Below are positions 27,762-34,495 of a DNA stretch of 64,000 bases, one piece after another. Every line of letters begins with the position of its first letter. The first letter of the stretch is position 1. The notes under the pieces were generated by a model, which had not been told where the DNA came from, did no database searches, and saw nothing but the letters and a program-made list of their open reading frames with translations. Position numbers and translations under genes: made by a program. Source of the DNA: RI-153 sp041391225 (lineage in GTDB: Bacteria > Chloroflexota > Anaerolineae > Caldilineales > Caldilineaceae); contig JAWKOL010000020.1 in NCBI GenBank assembly GCA_041391225.1, positions 73,938 to 137,937 on the forward strand, given 5' to 3'.

Positions 27762-28938
27762 CCGCATCGACCTTTATCCTCGACGCTCGCACCGCCACCG
27801 CCCACTTTCCGGGCATTGGACGCTACGTGCGCAACCTGGCCACAGCCATCCCCCCAAACTCCACACCGAGGAACGCCTCGTCATCCTGTGGAACCCCGCT
27901 GATCCCACCGCCTGGGATCCGTCACCATTGGCCGCCCCCCAGGTCACAGCCGTCCGCGCGCCCGTCTCCCCCTTCTCGCTGGCACAACAGATCACCCTCC
28001 CCCGCCTGCTCAAAACACTCGCCCGTCCCAATCCCCAGTCCCCGATCCCCAGTCCCCAATTCCCAATTTTCCACAGCACCTACTACCTCATGCCCTACCG
28101 GCCCGGCCTGCCCACGGTGCTCACCATCTACGATCTGATCGCCATGCTCTATCCCGACACCGTATCGCCGCGGGCACGCATCCTGTTCCGGCTGACAACA
28201 CAACTGGCCCTGCGCGCAGCGAATGAGATCGTCACCATCTCGGCAGCCACGCGCCGCGATCTGCTCGCCCATTTCCCAGTCGACGCGGACCGCGTCACCG
28301 CCGTCCCCCTGGCCGCGGACCCGCACTTCACGCCCCAGCCCGAAGCCGCCGTCGACGCCGTGCGCCGCAAATACGCCCTGCCGCAGCGCTTCATCTTCTA
28401 CCTGGGCATCAACAAACCCCACAAGAACCTCGTCCGCCTCATCGACGCCTACGCCCGCCTCACCCAATCCCCAGCCGCCGGTCACCAGGCCCCCATCCCC
28501 GATCTCGTCATCGCCGGGGCGTGGGACGAACGCTACCCCGAAGCGCAACAGCGCGCCGAGACATTGAACCTGGGCGACCGCGTGCGCTTCCTCGGGCGCG
28601 TGGGCGACGTCGACCTGCCTGCGCTCTACACAGCCTGCACACTTTTCGTCTTTCCCAGCGTTTACGAAGGCTTCGGGCTGCCTGTCCTCGAAGCGATGGC
28701 CTGCGGCGCGCCGGTAGCCTGCGGCGACGCCTCCAGCCTGCCCGAAGCAGCGGGTGAAGCCGCGCTGCTCTTCGATCCGCGCGACGGCGAAGCCATCACC
28801 GACGCCCTGCGCCGCACCCTCGAAGACGAACCCCTGCGCCGCACCCTGGCCGACCGCAGCCTACGCCAGGCGCGCCGCTTCTCCTGGCAGCGCACCGCCG
28901 CGGAAACATTGTCCTGTTATCGGGAGATCGGGGTGTAG
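27758..28938 (+). CDS. Family 4 glycosyltransferase with heptamer-repeat insertion, one frameshift
   Basis: GT-B enzyme. The N-terminus STFILDARTATAHFPGIGRYVRNLA is separated from the rest by a frame change at a run of six C (about 27851). LHTEERLVILWNPADPTAW then restores the family sequence. The acceptor half is interrupted by the peptide NPQSPIPSPQFPI, encoded by heptamers at 28027-28072, exactly before FHSTYYLMPYRP. The donor half is normal: IFYLGINKPHKNL, VIAGAWDERY, FVFPSVYEGFGLPVLEAMACGAPV. Last gene of the operon. Its TAG stop lies in the left arm of the 79-nt-core repeat. Confidence 0.85.
28027..28072. repeat. Heptamer tandem repeat inside a glycosyltransferase gene
   Basis: Six to seven consecutive 7-mers of the CAATCCC/CAGTCCC/CGATCCC type. 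About 42 nt were added, keeping the frame and coding for the extra peptide PQSPIPSPQ. The same repeat lies at 9320-9578, where it also codes for SPIPSPQ in the GT2 gene. A short related stretch is at 28466-28500. Confidence 0.85.
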
Positions 28939-29059
28939 TTCAAGTTGGGGGCAGGTCAAGTGCCGGGGGCTTTTCGCTGCTGCAAGACGGCGTTTTCGCA
29001 CTTGTCGCCACGTTCATCGTGAAGTCCCCGGCACTTTCGCCCCAAAATTGAAGTACACC
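28932..29059. repeat. 79-nt-core palindromic element, copy 2
   Basis: The core 28958-29036 is bounded by AAGTGCCGGGGGCTT and AAGTCCCCGGCACTT. The outer arms GGTGTAGTTCAAGTTGGGGGC and GCCCCAAAATTGAAGTACACC pair with few mismatches. The 7-mer GGGAGAT flanks it on both sides (28922-28928, 29061-29067). The stop codon of the upstream glycosyltransferase (TAG, 28936-28938) is part of the left arm. Confidence 0.9.
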
Positions 29060-29075
29060 GGGGAGATTGGGTGGA

Positions 29076-29104
29076 TTGAGCGGTTGGAACTTTCGTGCTA
29101 CAAT
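29076..29104 (+). promoter_or_regulatory. Candidate promoter of the toxin-antitoxin operon
   Basis: TTGAGC (29076-29081), 17-nt spacer, TACAAT (29099-29104), about 50 nt upstream of the antitoxin ATG. The spacing is ideal for a housekeeping sigma factor. Confidence 0.65.
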
Positions 29105-29109
29105 GCCAC

Positions 29110-29125
29110 CACATTCGCGAATGTG
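29110..29125. promoter_or_regulatory. Perfect 16-bp palindrome, likely antitoxin operator
   Basis: CACATTCGCGAATGTG lies directly downstream of the -10 box, where a bound repressor would block initiation. A second, smaller dyad TGTGTAATCACA overlaps it at 29122-29133. Ribbon-helix-helix antitoxins normally bind such sites and autoregulate; the assignment here is inference. Confidence 0.65.
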
Positions 29126-29152
29126 TAATCACATGAGCAGAAGGAATGAAAC

Positions 29153-29404
29153 ATGGTCCGCACTCAGGTTCAACTAACCGAAGAACAATCAGAGCGATTG
29201 CGGGAGATTGCCGAGCAAGAAAATGTGTCGATGGCCGAACTGGTGCGACGCGCGGTCGATCACTGGCTGACCGTTGCCGCGCCGATGTCCGTCGAAGAAC
29301 GGAAGCGGCGCTCACTGGCAGCTATCGGCAAATATCACTCCGGTCTTCCCGATTTCGCCGTGAACCATGACAAATATCTGAACGAAGGCACAGGCGCGTG
29401 GTGA
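29153..29404 (+). CDS. Ribbon-helix-helix antitoxin (VapB-like)
   Basis: An 83-residue protein. The N-terminus RTQVQLTEEQSERLREIAEQENVSMAELVRRAVDHWL is a classic ribbon-helix-helix: one beta strand followed by two helices, for paired DNA binding. The C-terminal 30 residues would wrap the PIN toxin encoded next. A ribosome site AAGGAA sits 7 nt upstream of the ATG. The stop TGA overlaps the toxin ATG (TGATG). The perfect palindrome at 29110-29125 is its probable operator. Confidence 0.82.
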   Translation: MVRTQVQLTEEQSERLREIAEQENVSMAELVRRAVDHWLTVAAPMSVEERKRRSLAAIGKYHSGLPDFAVNHDKYLNEGTGAW

Positions 29405-29817
29405 TGTTCGTTGACACATCCGGTCTGCTGGCGCTGATGGACGGCGATGAACCGCGCCATGAACTCGCTTCTGCCGCCTGGATGCAGTGGATTGTAGACG
29501 GGTTTCCATTGTGGACCACCAACTATGTGATCCTGGAATCGACTGCGCTGCTGCAGAACCGCATTGGCATGGAGGCAGTTCAAAACTTCCATCGTAACCT
29601 TGTGCCACTGTTGCACGTCAAGTGGATCGATCCACAACTACATGCAGATGCGTTGGCCATCTATCTGGCGACGAATCAGCGCCGCCTGAGCCTGGTCGAC
29701 TGCTCAAGTTTTACGGCGATGCGCCTGCTGAAGATCGACACTGTTTTCGCCTTCGACGGCCATTTCTCTGAACAGGGCTTTCGCACGATCCCTGCATGGG
29801 AGCAGACAGGGCAATGA
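29404..29817 (+). CDS. PIN-domain ribonuclease toxin (VapC-like)
   Basis: A 137-residue PIN domain with the acidic positions in order: MFVDTSGLLAL (first Asp), TNYVILESTALL (Glu), SLVDCSSFTAM (Asp), VFAFDGHF (Asp). These bind Mg2+ in VapC ribonucleases, which cleave tRNA or rRNA to halt growth. ATG at 29404 overlaps the antitoxin stop; two GTG codons just upstream are less likely. The stop overlaps the ATG of the nuclease that follows (ATGA), making a three-gene unit. Confidence 0.85.
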   Translation: MFVDTSGLLALMDGDEPRHELASAAWMQWIVDGFPLWTTNYVILESTALLQNRIGMEAVQNFHRNLVPLLHVKWIDPQLHADALAIYLATNQRRLSLVDCSSFTAMRLLKIDTVFAFDGHFSEQGFRTIPAWEQTGQ

Positions 29818-30686
29818 CGCTAGATCTCCCCACCACTTTCGCCTTCAGCCAATCCAGCCTGCAAGCCTACAGCGACTGTGCGCGGCGTTTCTGGCTGGCG
29901 TATGTGCAGCGCCTGCCCTGGCCCGCTGTGGAAGCCGGCCCCGTCCACGAGTACGAGGAACAGATGCGCCGCGGCTCGGCCTTTCACCAGGTGGTGCAGC
30001 GCGCGGAGACCGGCCTCGATCTCGATCTGCTGGCGGCGCGCCTACAAGATGACGACCTGCTCCGCTGGTTCGACGCCTACCGCCGTCATCGCCCGGCGCA
30101 GTTGCCCGATCAGCACGTCGAAGTGGAGCGCATCCTCAGCGTTCCCTTCGGCAGCGAAGACGGCGTCTACCGCCTCGCCGCCCAATACGATCTCATCGCC
30201 GCCGAAAAAGATGGGCGCGCGGTCATCGTGGACTGGAAGACCAACCAGCACCCAACGCGGCGCAACATTTTGCACCAGCGACTGCAAACCATTGTCTATC
30301 CATTTGTGCTGGTGGAGGCGAGCGAGTCCTTGCCGTGGGGACCGGTGGAGCCGGAACAAGTGGAGATGATCTACTGGTTCGCCGAGGCGCCCGAAAGCCC
30401 CGAAATCTTCCGCTACAGCGCCGATCAGCACGCCGTCAACCGCACTCGGCTCCAGGCGCTGGTGCGAGAGATCCTGAGCGGCGACGTCGAAGCCGACTTC
30501 CCCCTCGTCCCCGACACCGAGCAGAATCGCCGTCGCCTGTGCGACTACTGCGTCTACCGCAGCCGCTGTGATCGCGGCGAAACGGCAGGCCCCATCACCC
30601 AGATCGAAGACGTGGAGTTTTTTACCGTGGATCTTGAGCAGGCGCTTGAGTTTACGCTGGACGAAGTCGAAGAACTGGCGTTTTAA
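29814..30686 (+). CDS. PD-(D/E)XK nuclease with Cas4/AddB-like iron-sulfur cysteines
   Basis: A 290-residue protein. The RecB-like nuclease core is visible: H58 in the FHQVVQ block, QYDLIAA (D126), and VIVDWKTN (D140-x-K142), followed by a helix with Q157 and Y162. Cys22 near the N-terminus plus C243-x2-C246-x5-C252 near the C-terminus is the cysteine spacing of the 4Fe-4S staple of Cas4 and AddB nucleases. ATG at 29814 overlaps the toxin stop. No CRISPR array or cas gene is nearby. A general DNA-processing role, or an addition to the toxin-antitoxin unit, are both possible. Confidence 0.8.
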   Translation: MTLDLPTTFAFSQSSLQAYSDCARRFWLAYVQRLPWPAVEAGPVHEYEEQMRRGSAFHQVVQRAETGLDLDLLAARLQDDDLLRWFDAYRRHRPAQLPDQHVEVERILSVPFGSEDGVYRLAAQYDLIAAEKDGRAVIVDWKTNQHPTRRNILHQRLQTIVYPFVLVEASESLPWGPVEPEQVEMIYWFAEAPESPEIFRYSADQHAVNRTRLQALVREILSGDVEADFPLVPDTEQNRRRLCDYCVYRSRCDRGETAGPITQIEDVEFFTVDLEQALEFTLDEVEELAF

Positions 30687-30690
30687 GCCA

Positions 30691-30728
30691 ACAAAAAACC
30701 CGCCGGGTTGCAGAAACCCCGGCGGGTT
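30691..30728 (-). terminator. Rho-independent terminator of the small membrane protein gene
   Basis: An 11-bp stem AACCCGCCGGG / CCCGGCGGGTT with a 10-nt loop. On the minus strand it is followed by a T-run (complement of the A-run 30693-30698). It also lies just after the plus-strand nuclease gene and may act both ways. Confidence 0.8.
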
Positions 30729-30737
30729 GTGATTGCG

Positions 30738-30938
30738 TTACCGCATCCGTTTTGCCTGCCCGTGCGCCTGAAGCGCAGAGAGGATATGGCAGATCCACCC
30801 CAGCAGTCCGCCGCTGCCGATCCACAGCCCCGGCGTCACGACGAACCAGAAGATCGCCCACAAGAAGCGCCCTGCGTACACCTGGCCCACGCCCGGCAAA
30901 ATCAGACTCAGCACAGCGGCTGTTCCTGAACTCTTCAT
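30738..30938 (-). CDS. Small TM2-like membrane protein
   Basis: A 66-residue protein with a helix-turn-helix of two membrane segments: AAVLSLILPGVGQVYAGRFLWAIFWF and TPGLWIGSGGLLGWICHILSAL. The LPGVGQVYAGR turn is the signature of TM2-domain and related small inner-membrane proteins. Function is unknown in this family. The gene stands alone, with a strong terminator immediately downstream. The 30939-31066 gap shows no other gene. Confidence 0.65.
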   Translation of the reverse strand: MKSSGTAAVLSLILPGVGQVYAGRFLWAIFWFVVTPGLWIGSGGLLGWICHILSALQAHGQAKRMR

Positions 30939-31066
30939 CGATGTTTCCCCTTTCGGTATTGTTTATGTCACAGCGCCACCTTTCGGCGGCGGCTGTCTAT
31001 GTGCATTGCGAATCTCGCACAGTACATTACGCATCGGGAAACGTTTTGTTTCGGAGCAGCCCCGGG

Positions 31067-31513
31067 TCACTCGTTGAATGCGTCCGCAATCTCCTGCATG
31101 CGGTTACGGTTGACGCCCATGTCACTGTAGCCAAGACGTGACGCCGAACGGAAGTGGATCAACTGCGTGTCCGTGTCGAAGTGGAACTCCACATCATCGA
31201 CAAAGCGGAACGTACGCGAGCGGGCCTCGGCGTGAATGTAGCCGGGTTCGTCGGTGATCAGGGTGACGCGATCCATCCCCTGCAAAATGGACAAGATCCG
31301 CGCCTGCGCCTCTGCTACCTCGCCACTGAACGCCAACGGATCCATGCGGTGCTCATCGTCTGTCGCCTGCGTAGATACGCAGTTGGGCGAATCGGGGCAG
31401 GCCGCCAGTTGCCCGTTGACCACGCCCAGGTTGTCGGGGCGTTCACCAGAGCAGCCGGCCAATCCGAACGTCACCAAACAGAGCAACAGCGACCACGTCT
31501 TCCCAAGCTTCAT
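31067..31513 (-). CDS. DUF1499 lipoprotein
   Basis: A 148-residue protein. Signal peptide and lipobox FGLAGC (Cys21) predict a membrane-anchored lipoprotein outside the cytoplasmic membrane. The mature part has the DUF1499 hallmarks LAACPDSPNCVSTQA, a polar central block with HAEARSRTFRFVDDVEFHFD and the end FRSASRLGYSDMGVNRNRMQEI. No biochemical role is established for DUF1499. The ribosome site GAAAGGGA is 6 nt upstream of the ATG. Confidence 0.85.
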   Translation of the reverse strand: MKLGKTWSLLLCLVTFGLAGCSGERPDNLGVVNGQLAACPDSPNCVSTQATDDEHRMDPLAFSGEVAEAQARILSILQGMDRVTLITDEPGYIHAEARSRTFRFVDDVEFHFDTDTQLIHFRSASRLGYSDMGVNRNRMQEIADAFNE

Positions 31514-31564
31514 GCGAATTCCCTTTCGAGTAGGTGATTGGTGATAACATCGTAGTCAGTAAAC

Positions 31565-31594
31565 TTGTCGATTCCCCTCATTCGCCTCTATACT
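31565..31594 (+). promoter_or_regulatory. Candidate promoter upstream of the YcxB-like gene
   Basis: TTGTCG (31565-31570), 18-nt spacer, TATACT (31589-31594). Transcription from here would include the palindrome cluster at 31635-31687 as 5' leader. Confidence 0.4.
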
Positions 31595-31634
31595 AATCTG
31601 CACGGCAACCAACATCTGTGAAAATTTTCTCATT

Positions 31635-31687
31635 TCTCCACACGCTGTGGAGACCCAATTGGGGATATACCTACTATGGTTAGTAGG
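31635..31687. promoter_or_regulatory. Three adjacent perfect palindromes before the YcxB-like gene
   Basis: TCTCCACACGCTGTGGAGA (31635-31653, 8-bp arms), CCCAATTGGG (31654-31663) and CCTACTATGGTTAGTAGG (31670-31687, 7-bp arms) follow one another within 53 nt. They could be an operator array or small leader hairpins; no T-run follows. None of the interspersed repeat families is involved. Confidence 0.5.
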
Positions 31688-31711
31688 GTCTATCCTTTAG
31701 AATTGGAGTGC

Positions 31712-32239
31712 TGCATGGAATTTATCGTCGATCTGCGCCCAGAAGAATACGCAAAGGCCATGCTCTGGCACCAGTTTGCCGGCACATGGGGCAAGCGCAT
31801 CAACGACTTCATCGGTTGGAGCATCCTGGTGCTCACGCCGTTGACCATCGTGCTCCTGCTGATCCTGGCGCCGGACGCGCTGAGTATCTGGTTCTGGCCT
31901 GTAGCCGTGGTTGCTACAGTCTACGCCATCTACAGCACAATCGTCATGCGCTATCAGATCCGCCGACAGGCGGCCACGATCCTGGCAGATCACCCGCTCT
32001 TACAGCGGACGCATTACCACGTCCACGAAAAAGGGGTGAAACTCACAGCGGTCAGCGGTGTTGATACAGAAGAGAAGCTATTCGTTCCCTGGAAGGATGT
32101 CGAGCGCGTGCGTAGGATCGGTGCGCTCTACCTGTTGTTTGTTTCCGAAGAGATGCTGCTGATCATTCCCCAGCGCGCACTGCCCGACGAAGAACGTTTT
32201 CTAGGCATCCTGAGCGCTGCTGGAAAATTGAGTCGATAA
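31712..32239 (+). CDS. YcxB-like membrane protein
   Basis: A 175-residue protein from ATG 31712 (GGAG 7 nt upstream; the open frame extends to 31676 without a better site). Two membrane helices are adjacent: SILVLTPLTIVLLLILA and WFWPVAVVATVYAIYSTIVM. They are followed by a C-terminal soluble domain with HVHEKGVKLTAVSG, LFVPWKDVERVRRIGALYLLF and LLIIPQRAL, the pattern of the YcxB-like family (PF14317 type). Function unknown. It stands alone behind an unusual cluster of palindromes. Confidence 0.7.
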   Translation, partial: CMEFIVDLRPEEYAKAMLWHQFAGTWGKRINDFIGWSILVLTPLTIVLLLILAPDALSIWFWPVAVVATVYAIYSTIVMRYQIRRQAATILADHPLLQRTHYHVHEKGVKLTAVSGVDTEEKLFVPWKDVERVRRIGALYLLFVSEEMLLIIPQRALPDEERFLGILSAAGKLSR

Positions 32240-32304
32240 ATTGAATTAAGTACAAACGCGTTTTCGCATTTCAATATGAACCCCAACCCGAGGAGGTAGG
32301 ACAA

Positions 32305-33390
32305 ATGCGTAAATTGACATTGGTTTCTCTGCTGATTTTGATGATGCTGCTGGCCGCCTGTGCGCCGATTGCACCGGCATCTGCGCCCATCGCCACGACG
32401 CCTGCGGACGAAGCCCAGCCCGAGGCAACCGCCCCCGCCGAAGAAGAAGTCGCCGCAGCTCTCACAGTGGTGCGCGTCGGCTACATCCCAGTGACGATCT
32501 ACGCGCCGCTCTACGTGGCCGACGCCAAGGGCTACCTCGCCGAAGAAGGCATCGACATCGAACTGATGCCGGTGCAGGGCGGCAGTGACAACGTGGTGCA
32601 GGTGGGCGCGGGGAACTTCGATGTGGCCGGCGGCGGCATCAGCGCCGGCATGTGGAACGCCGCAGATCGTGGCATCGAGTTCGAAATTGCGCTGCCGCTC
32701 CATGCCGAACGCCCGCCGTTGACCACACCCCTGGTCGTCAGCAAGACCCGTTTCGACAACGGCGAGATCACGTCTGTGGCCGACCTGGCAGGCAAGAAGG
32801 TGGCCGTCAACGCCACCGGCGCCGCCACCGAGTACTGGCTGGAAAAAGCGTTGGAACAGGGTGACCTCACCCTCGACGACGTGGAACTGACGTCGGTTGG
32901 CTTCCGCGAAGTGGCCGCGGCGCTGGAGAACGGCTCCCTCGACGCCGGCATGTTGGGTGAACCGCTCACCACCCTGGCCGAGGATCAGGGCCTGATCCAC
33001 CGCCTCACCGACGACTTCCTCAGCGACTTCACAGTGACGGTGGTCTACTACAACAAGGATTGGGCAAGCGCCAATCCCGAATTGGCCGACGGCTTCGCCA
33101 AAGCCTTCCTGCGCGGCGCCCGCGATCTGGTGGGCGATGCCTGGTTCGATGCCGAAAACCTGGCCATCATCGAGGAATACACCGGCGTCCCCGCGGACGT
33201 GGTGGGCCGCGCCAGCCGCTCGTATCACGATCCCAACGGCGACGTCCCCGCCGAGGATCTGATGATCCTCCAGCAATTCTTCATGGACCGCGGCACGCTC
33301 AACTACGACGAACTCATCGACGTAGAGCAGTACATCAATCGGTCCTATGCGGAGAAGGCGGTGGAAGAGTTGGGGAGAATTGATGAATGA
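32305..33390 (+). CDS. NMT1/THI5-like ABC transporter substrate-binding lipoprotein
   Basis: A 361-residue solute-binding protein. Lipobox LLAAC (Cys19) is followed by an Ala/Pro/Thr-rich linker to about residue 50. The binding domain starts TVVRVGYIPVTIYAPLYVADAKGYLAEEGIDIELMP, typical of the NitT/TauT/NMT1 family. Later blocks: DVAGGGISAGMWNA, DLAGKKVAVNATGAATEYWL and GMLGEPLTTLAEDQG. The family binds small organic solutes such as pyrimidine thiamin precursors, nitrate or sulfonates. The ribosome site GAGGAGGT is 9 nt before the ATG. The TGA stop lies within a palindromic repeat that separates it from the ATPase gene. No TPP riboswitch is visible. Confidence 0.87.
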   Translation: MRKLTLVSLLILMMLLAACAPIAPASAPIATTPADEAQPEATAPAEEEVAAALTVVRVGYIPVTIYAPLYVADAKGYLAEEGIDIELMPVQGGSDNVVQVGAGNFDVAGGGISAGMWNAADRGIEFEIALPLHAERPPLTTPLVVSKTRFDNGEITSVADLAGKKVAVNATGAATEYWLEKALEQGDLTLDDVELTSVGFREVAAALENGSLDAGMLGEPLTTLAEDQGLIHRLTDDFLSDFTVTVVYYNKDWASANPELADGFAKAFLRGARDLVGDAWFDAENLAIIEEYTGVPADVVGRASRSYHDPNGDVPAEDLMILQQFFMDRGTLNYDELIDVEQYINRSYAEKAVEELGRIDE

Positions 33391-33603
33391 AGATTGACGA
33401 TTGGGGTGAGGACGATTTCGTTTCATTGGCGTGATTTGGGGTTGCGTTGGCGATTAAGGGATTGGGAGATTGAGGGATTGGTCTCGTCGATAGTCTGAAA
33501 TCTCCTAATCCCTCAATCGCCTAATCCCCCAATCTCCAATCTACACAGAATCGCCCCAATCCAACGTCATCACCCTCTACCCGTTCATCAATCATCAATC
33601 ATT
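33379..33603. repeat. Long palindrome overlapping the substrate-binding protein stop codon
   Basis: An inner stem of ATTGGGAGATTGAGGGATTG with CCTAATCCCTCAATCGCC / AATCCCCCAATCTCC type units, and outer arms GATGAATGAAGATTG near the left end and CATCAATCATCAATCATT at the right. The TGA stop of the upstream gene is inside the left arm. The whole 224-nt gap between the first two transporter genes is this element. Confidence 0.75.
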
Positions 33604-33614
33604 TCCAAACCGCC

Positions 33615-34418
33615 ATGCCCATCATCCAAGCATCATCCTTAACCAAATCCTTCCCCGGCCCTGCAGGCACAATCGCTGCCCTGGGTCCGCTCGACCTGAC
33701 AGTGACCGCGGGCGAATTTGTGTGCATCGTGGGGCCGAGTGGCTGTGGCAAGAGTACGCTGCTGCGCCTGATCGCCGGCCTCGAAGACGCTACGAGCGGC
33801 GCGTTCACATTGGCCGCGCCCGCCGACAGCGAAAGGCCGTTCAACGCAATGGTCTTCCAGGGCGATTCCACCTTCCCGTGGATGACGGTTCACGAGAACG
33901 TTGAATACGGGTTGCGCATGCAAGGCGTGCGTGAGCGTCAGCGGGCCGCCACCGTGGCCGAGATGCTGGGCGTGGTGGGGCTGACCGGCTTTGCCGAAGC
34001 CTACCCCTATCAACTTTCGGGGGGGATGCGGCAGCGGGTGGCGCTGGCGCGCGCCTTCGCCAACGATCCCGATGTGCTGCTCATGGACGAACCCTTCGGC
34101 GCGCTGGACGAACAGAACCGCGTTCTGCTCCAGGAAGAACTCCTGCGCATCTGGGAACGCCCCGCTGCGGGCAAACAGGGCAAGACGGTGCTCTTCGTCA
34201 CCCACTCCATCGACGAGGCGCTGGTGCTGGCAGATCGCGTGCTGGTGATGTCCGCGGCGCCGGGGCGCATCGTCGACGAGATCCGCGTGCCGTTCGAGCG
34301 CCCGCGGCGTGTCTACGATCTCAAGCGCGATCCCCAATTTGGGGAATCAGCCTATCGGGCGTGGGAGAAGCTACGCGCCGAAGTAAACCAGAGCAGAGGG
34401 GTCATGCGTAATGCGTAA
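33615..34418 (+). CDS. ABC transporter ATP-binding protein (NitT/TauT type)
   Basis: A 267-residue ATPase energising the importer. Walker A GPSGCGKST is at about 40-48. The Q-loop is VFQGDSTFPW. LSGGMRQRVALARAF is the ABC signature, Walker B is DVLLMDEPFGALDEQ, and the H-loop is FVTHSIDEAL. The length and FPWMTVHENVEYGL block match the TauB/SsuB/NrtD group. ATG at 33615. The C-terminus ends NQSRGVMRNA, and its TAA is inside the left arm of the 34406-34468 inverted repeat. Confidence 0.93.
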   Translation: MPIIQASSLTKSFPGPAGTIAALGPLDLTVTAGEFVCIVGPSGCGKSTLLRLIAGLEDATSGAFTLAAPADSERPFNAMVFQGDSTFPWMTVHENVEYGLRMQGVRERQRAATVAEMLGVVGLTGFAEAYPYQLSGGMRQRVALARAFANDPDVLLMDEPFGALDEQNRVLLQEELLRIWERPAAGKQGKTVLFVTHSIDEALVLADRVLVMSAAPGRIVDEIRVPFERPRRVYDLKRDPQFGESAYRAWEKLRAEVNQSRGVMRNA

Positions 34419-34468
34419 ATGAGAAATCATCATCGTCGTGACGAGCACTTCTGGGTTACGCATTACGC
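34406..34468. repeat. 13-bp inverted repeat overlapping the ATPase stop codon
   Basis: GCGTAATGCGTAA (34406-34418) and TTACGCATTACGC (34456-34468) are exact complements around a 37-nt loop. The TAA stop of the ATPase is the end of the left arm. Similar GCGTA tandem units form the arms at 47388-47508. Confidence 0.75.
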
Positions 34469-34495
34469 CCGCTACACACATCAGCCGGACTTGAC

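Noticed and set aside
29814..30686. Cas4 adaptation nuclease
   Set aside because: Cysteine spacing fits Cas4, but AddB and stand-alone nucleases share it and no CRISPR array or cas1/cas2 is in the window.
34406..34468. Rho-independent terminator after the ATPase gene
   Set aside because: The arms are separated by a 37-nt loop and no T-run follows; it behaves like the other interspersed inverted repeats.
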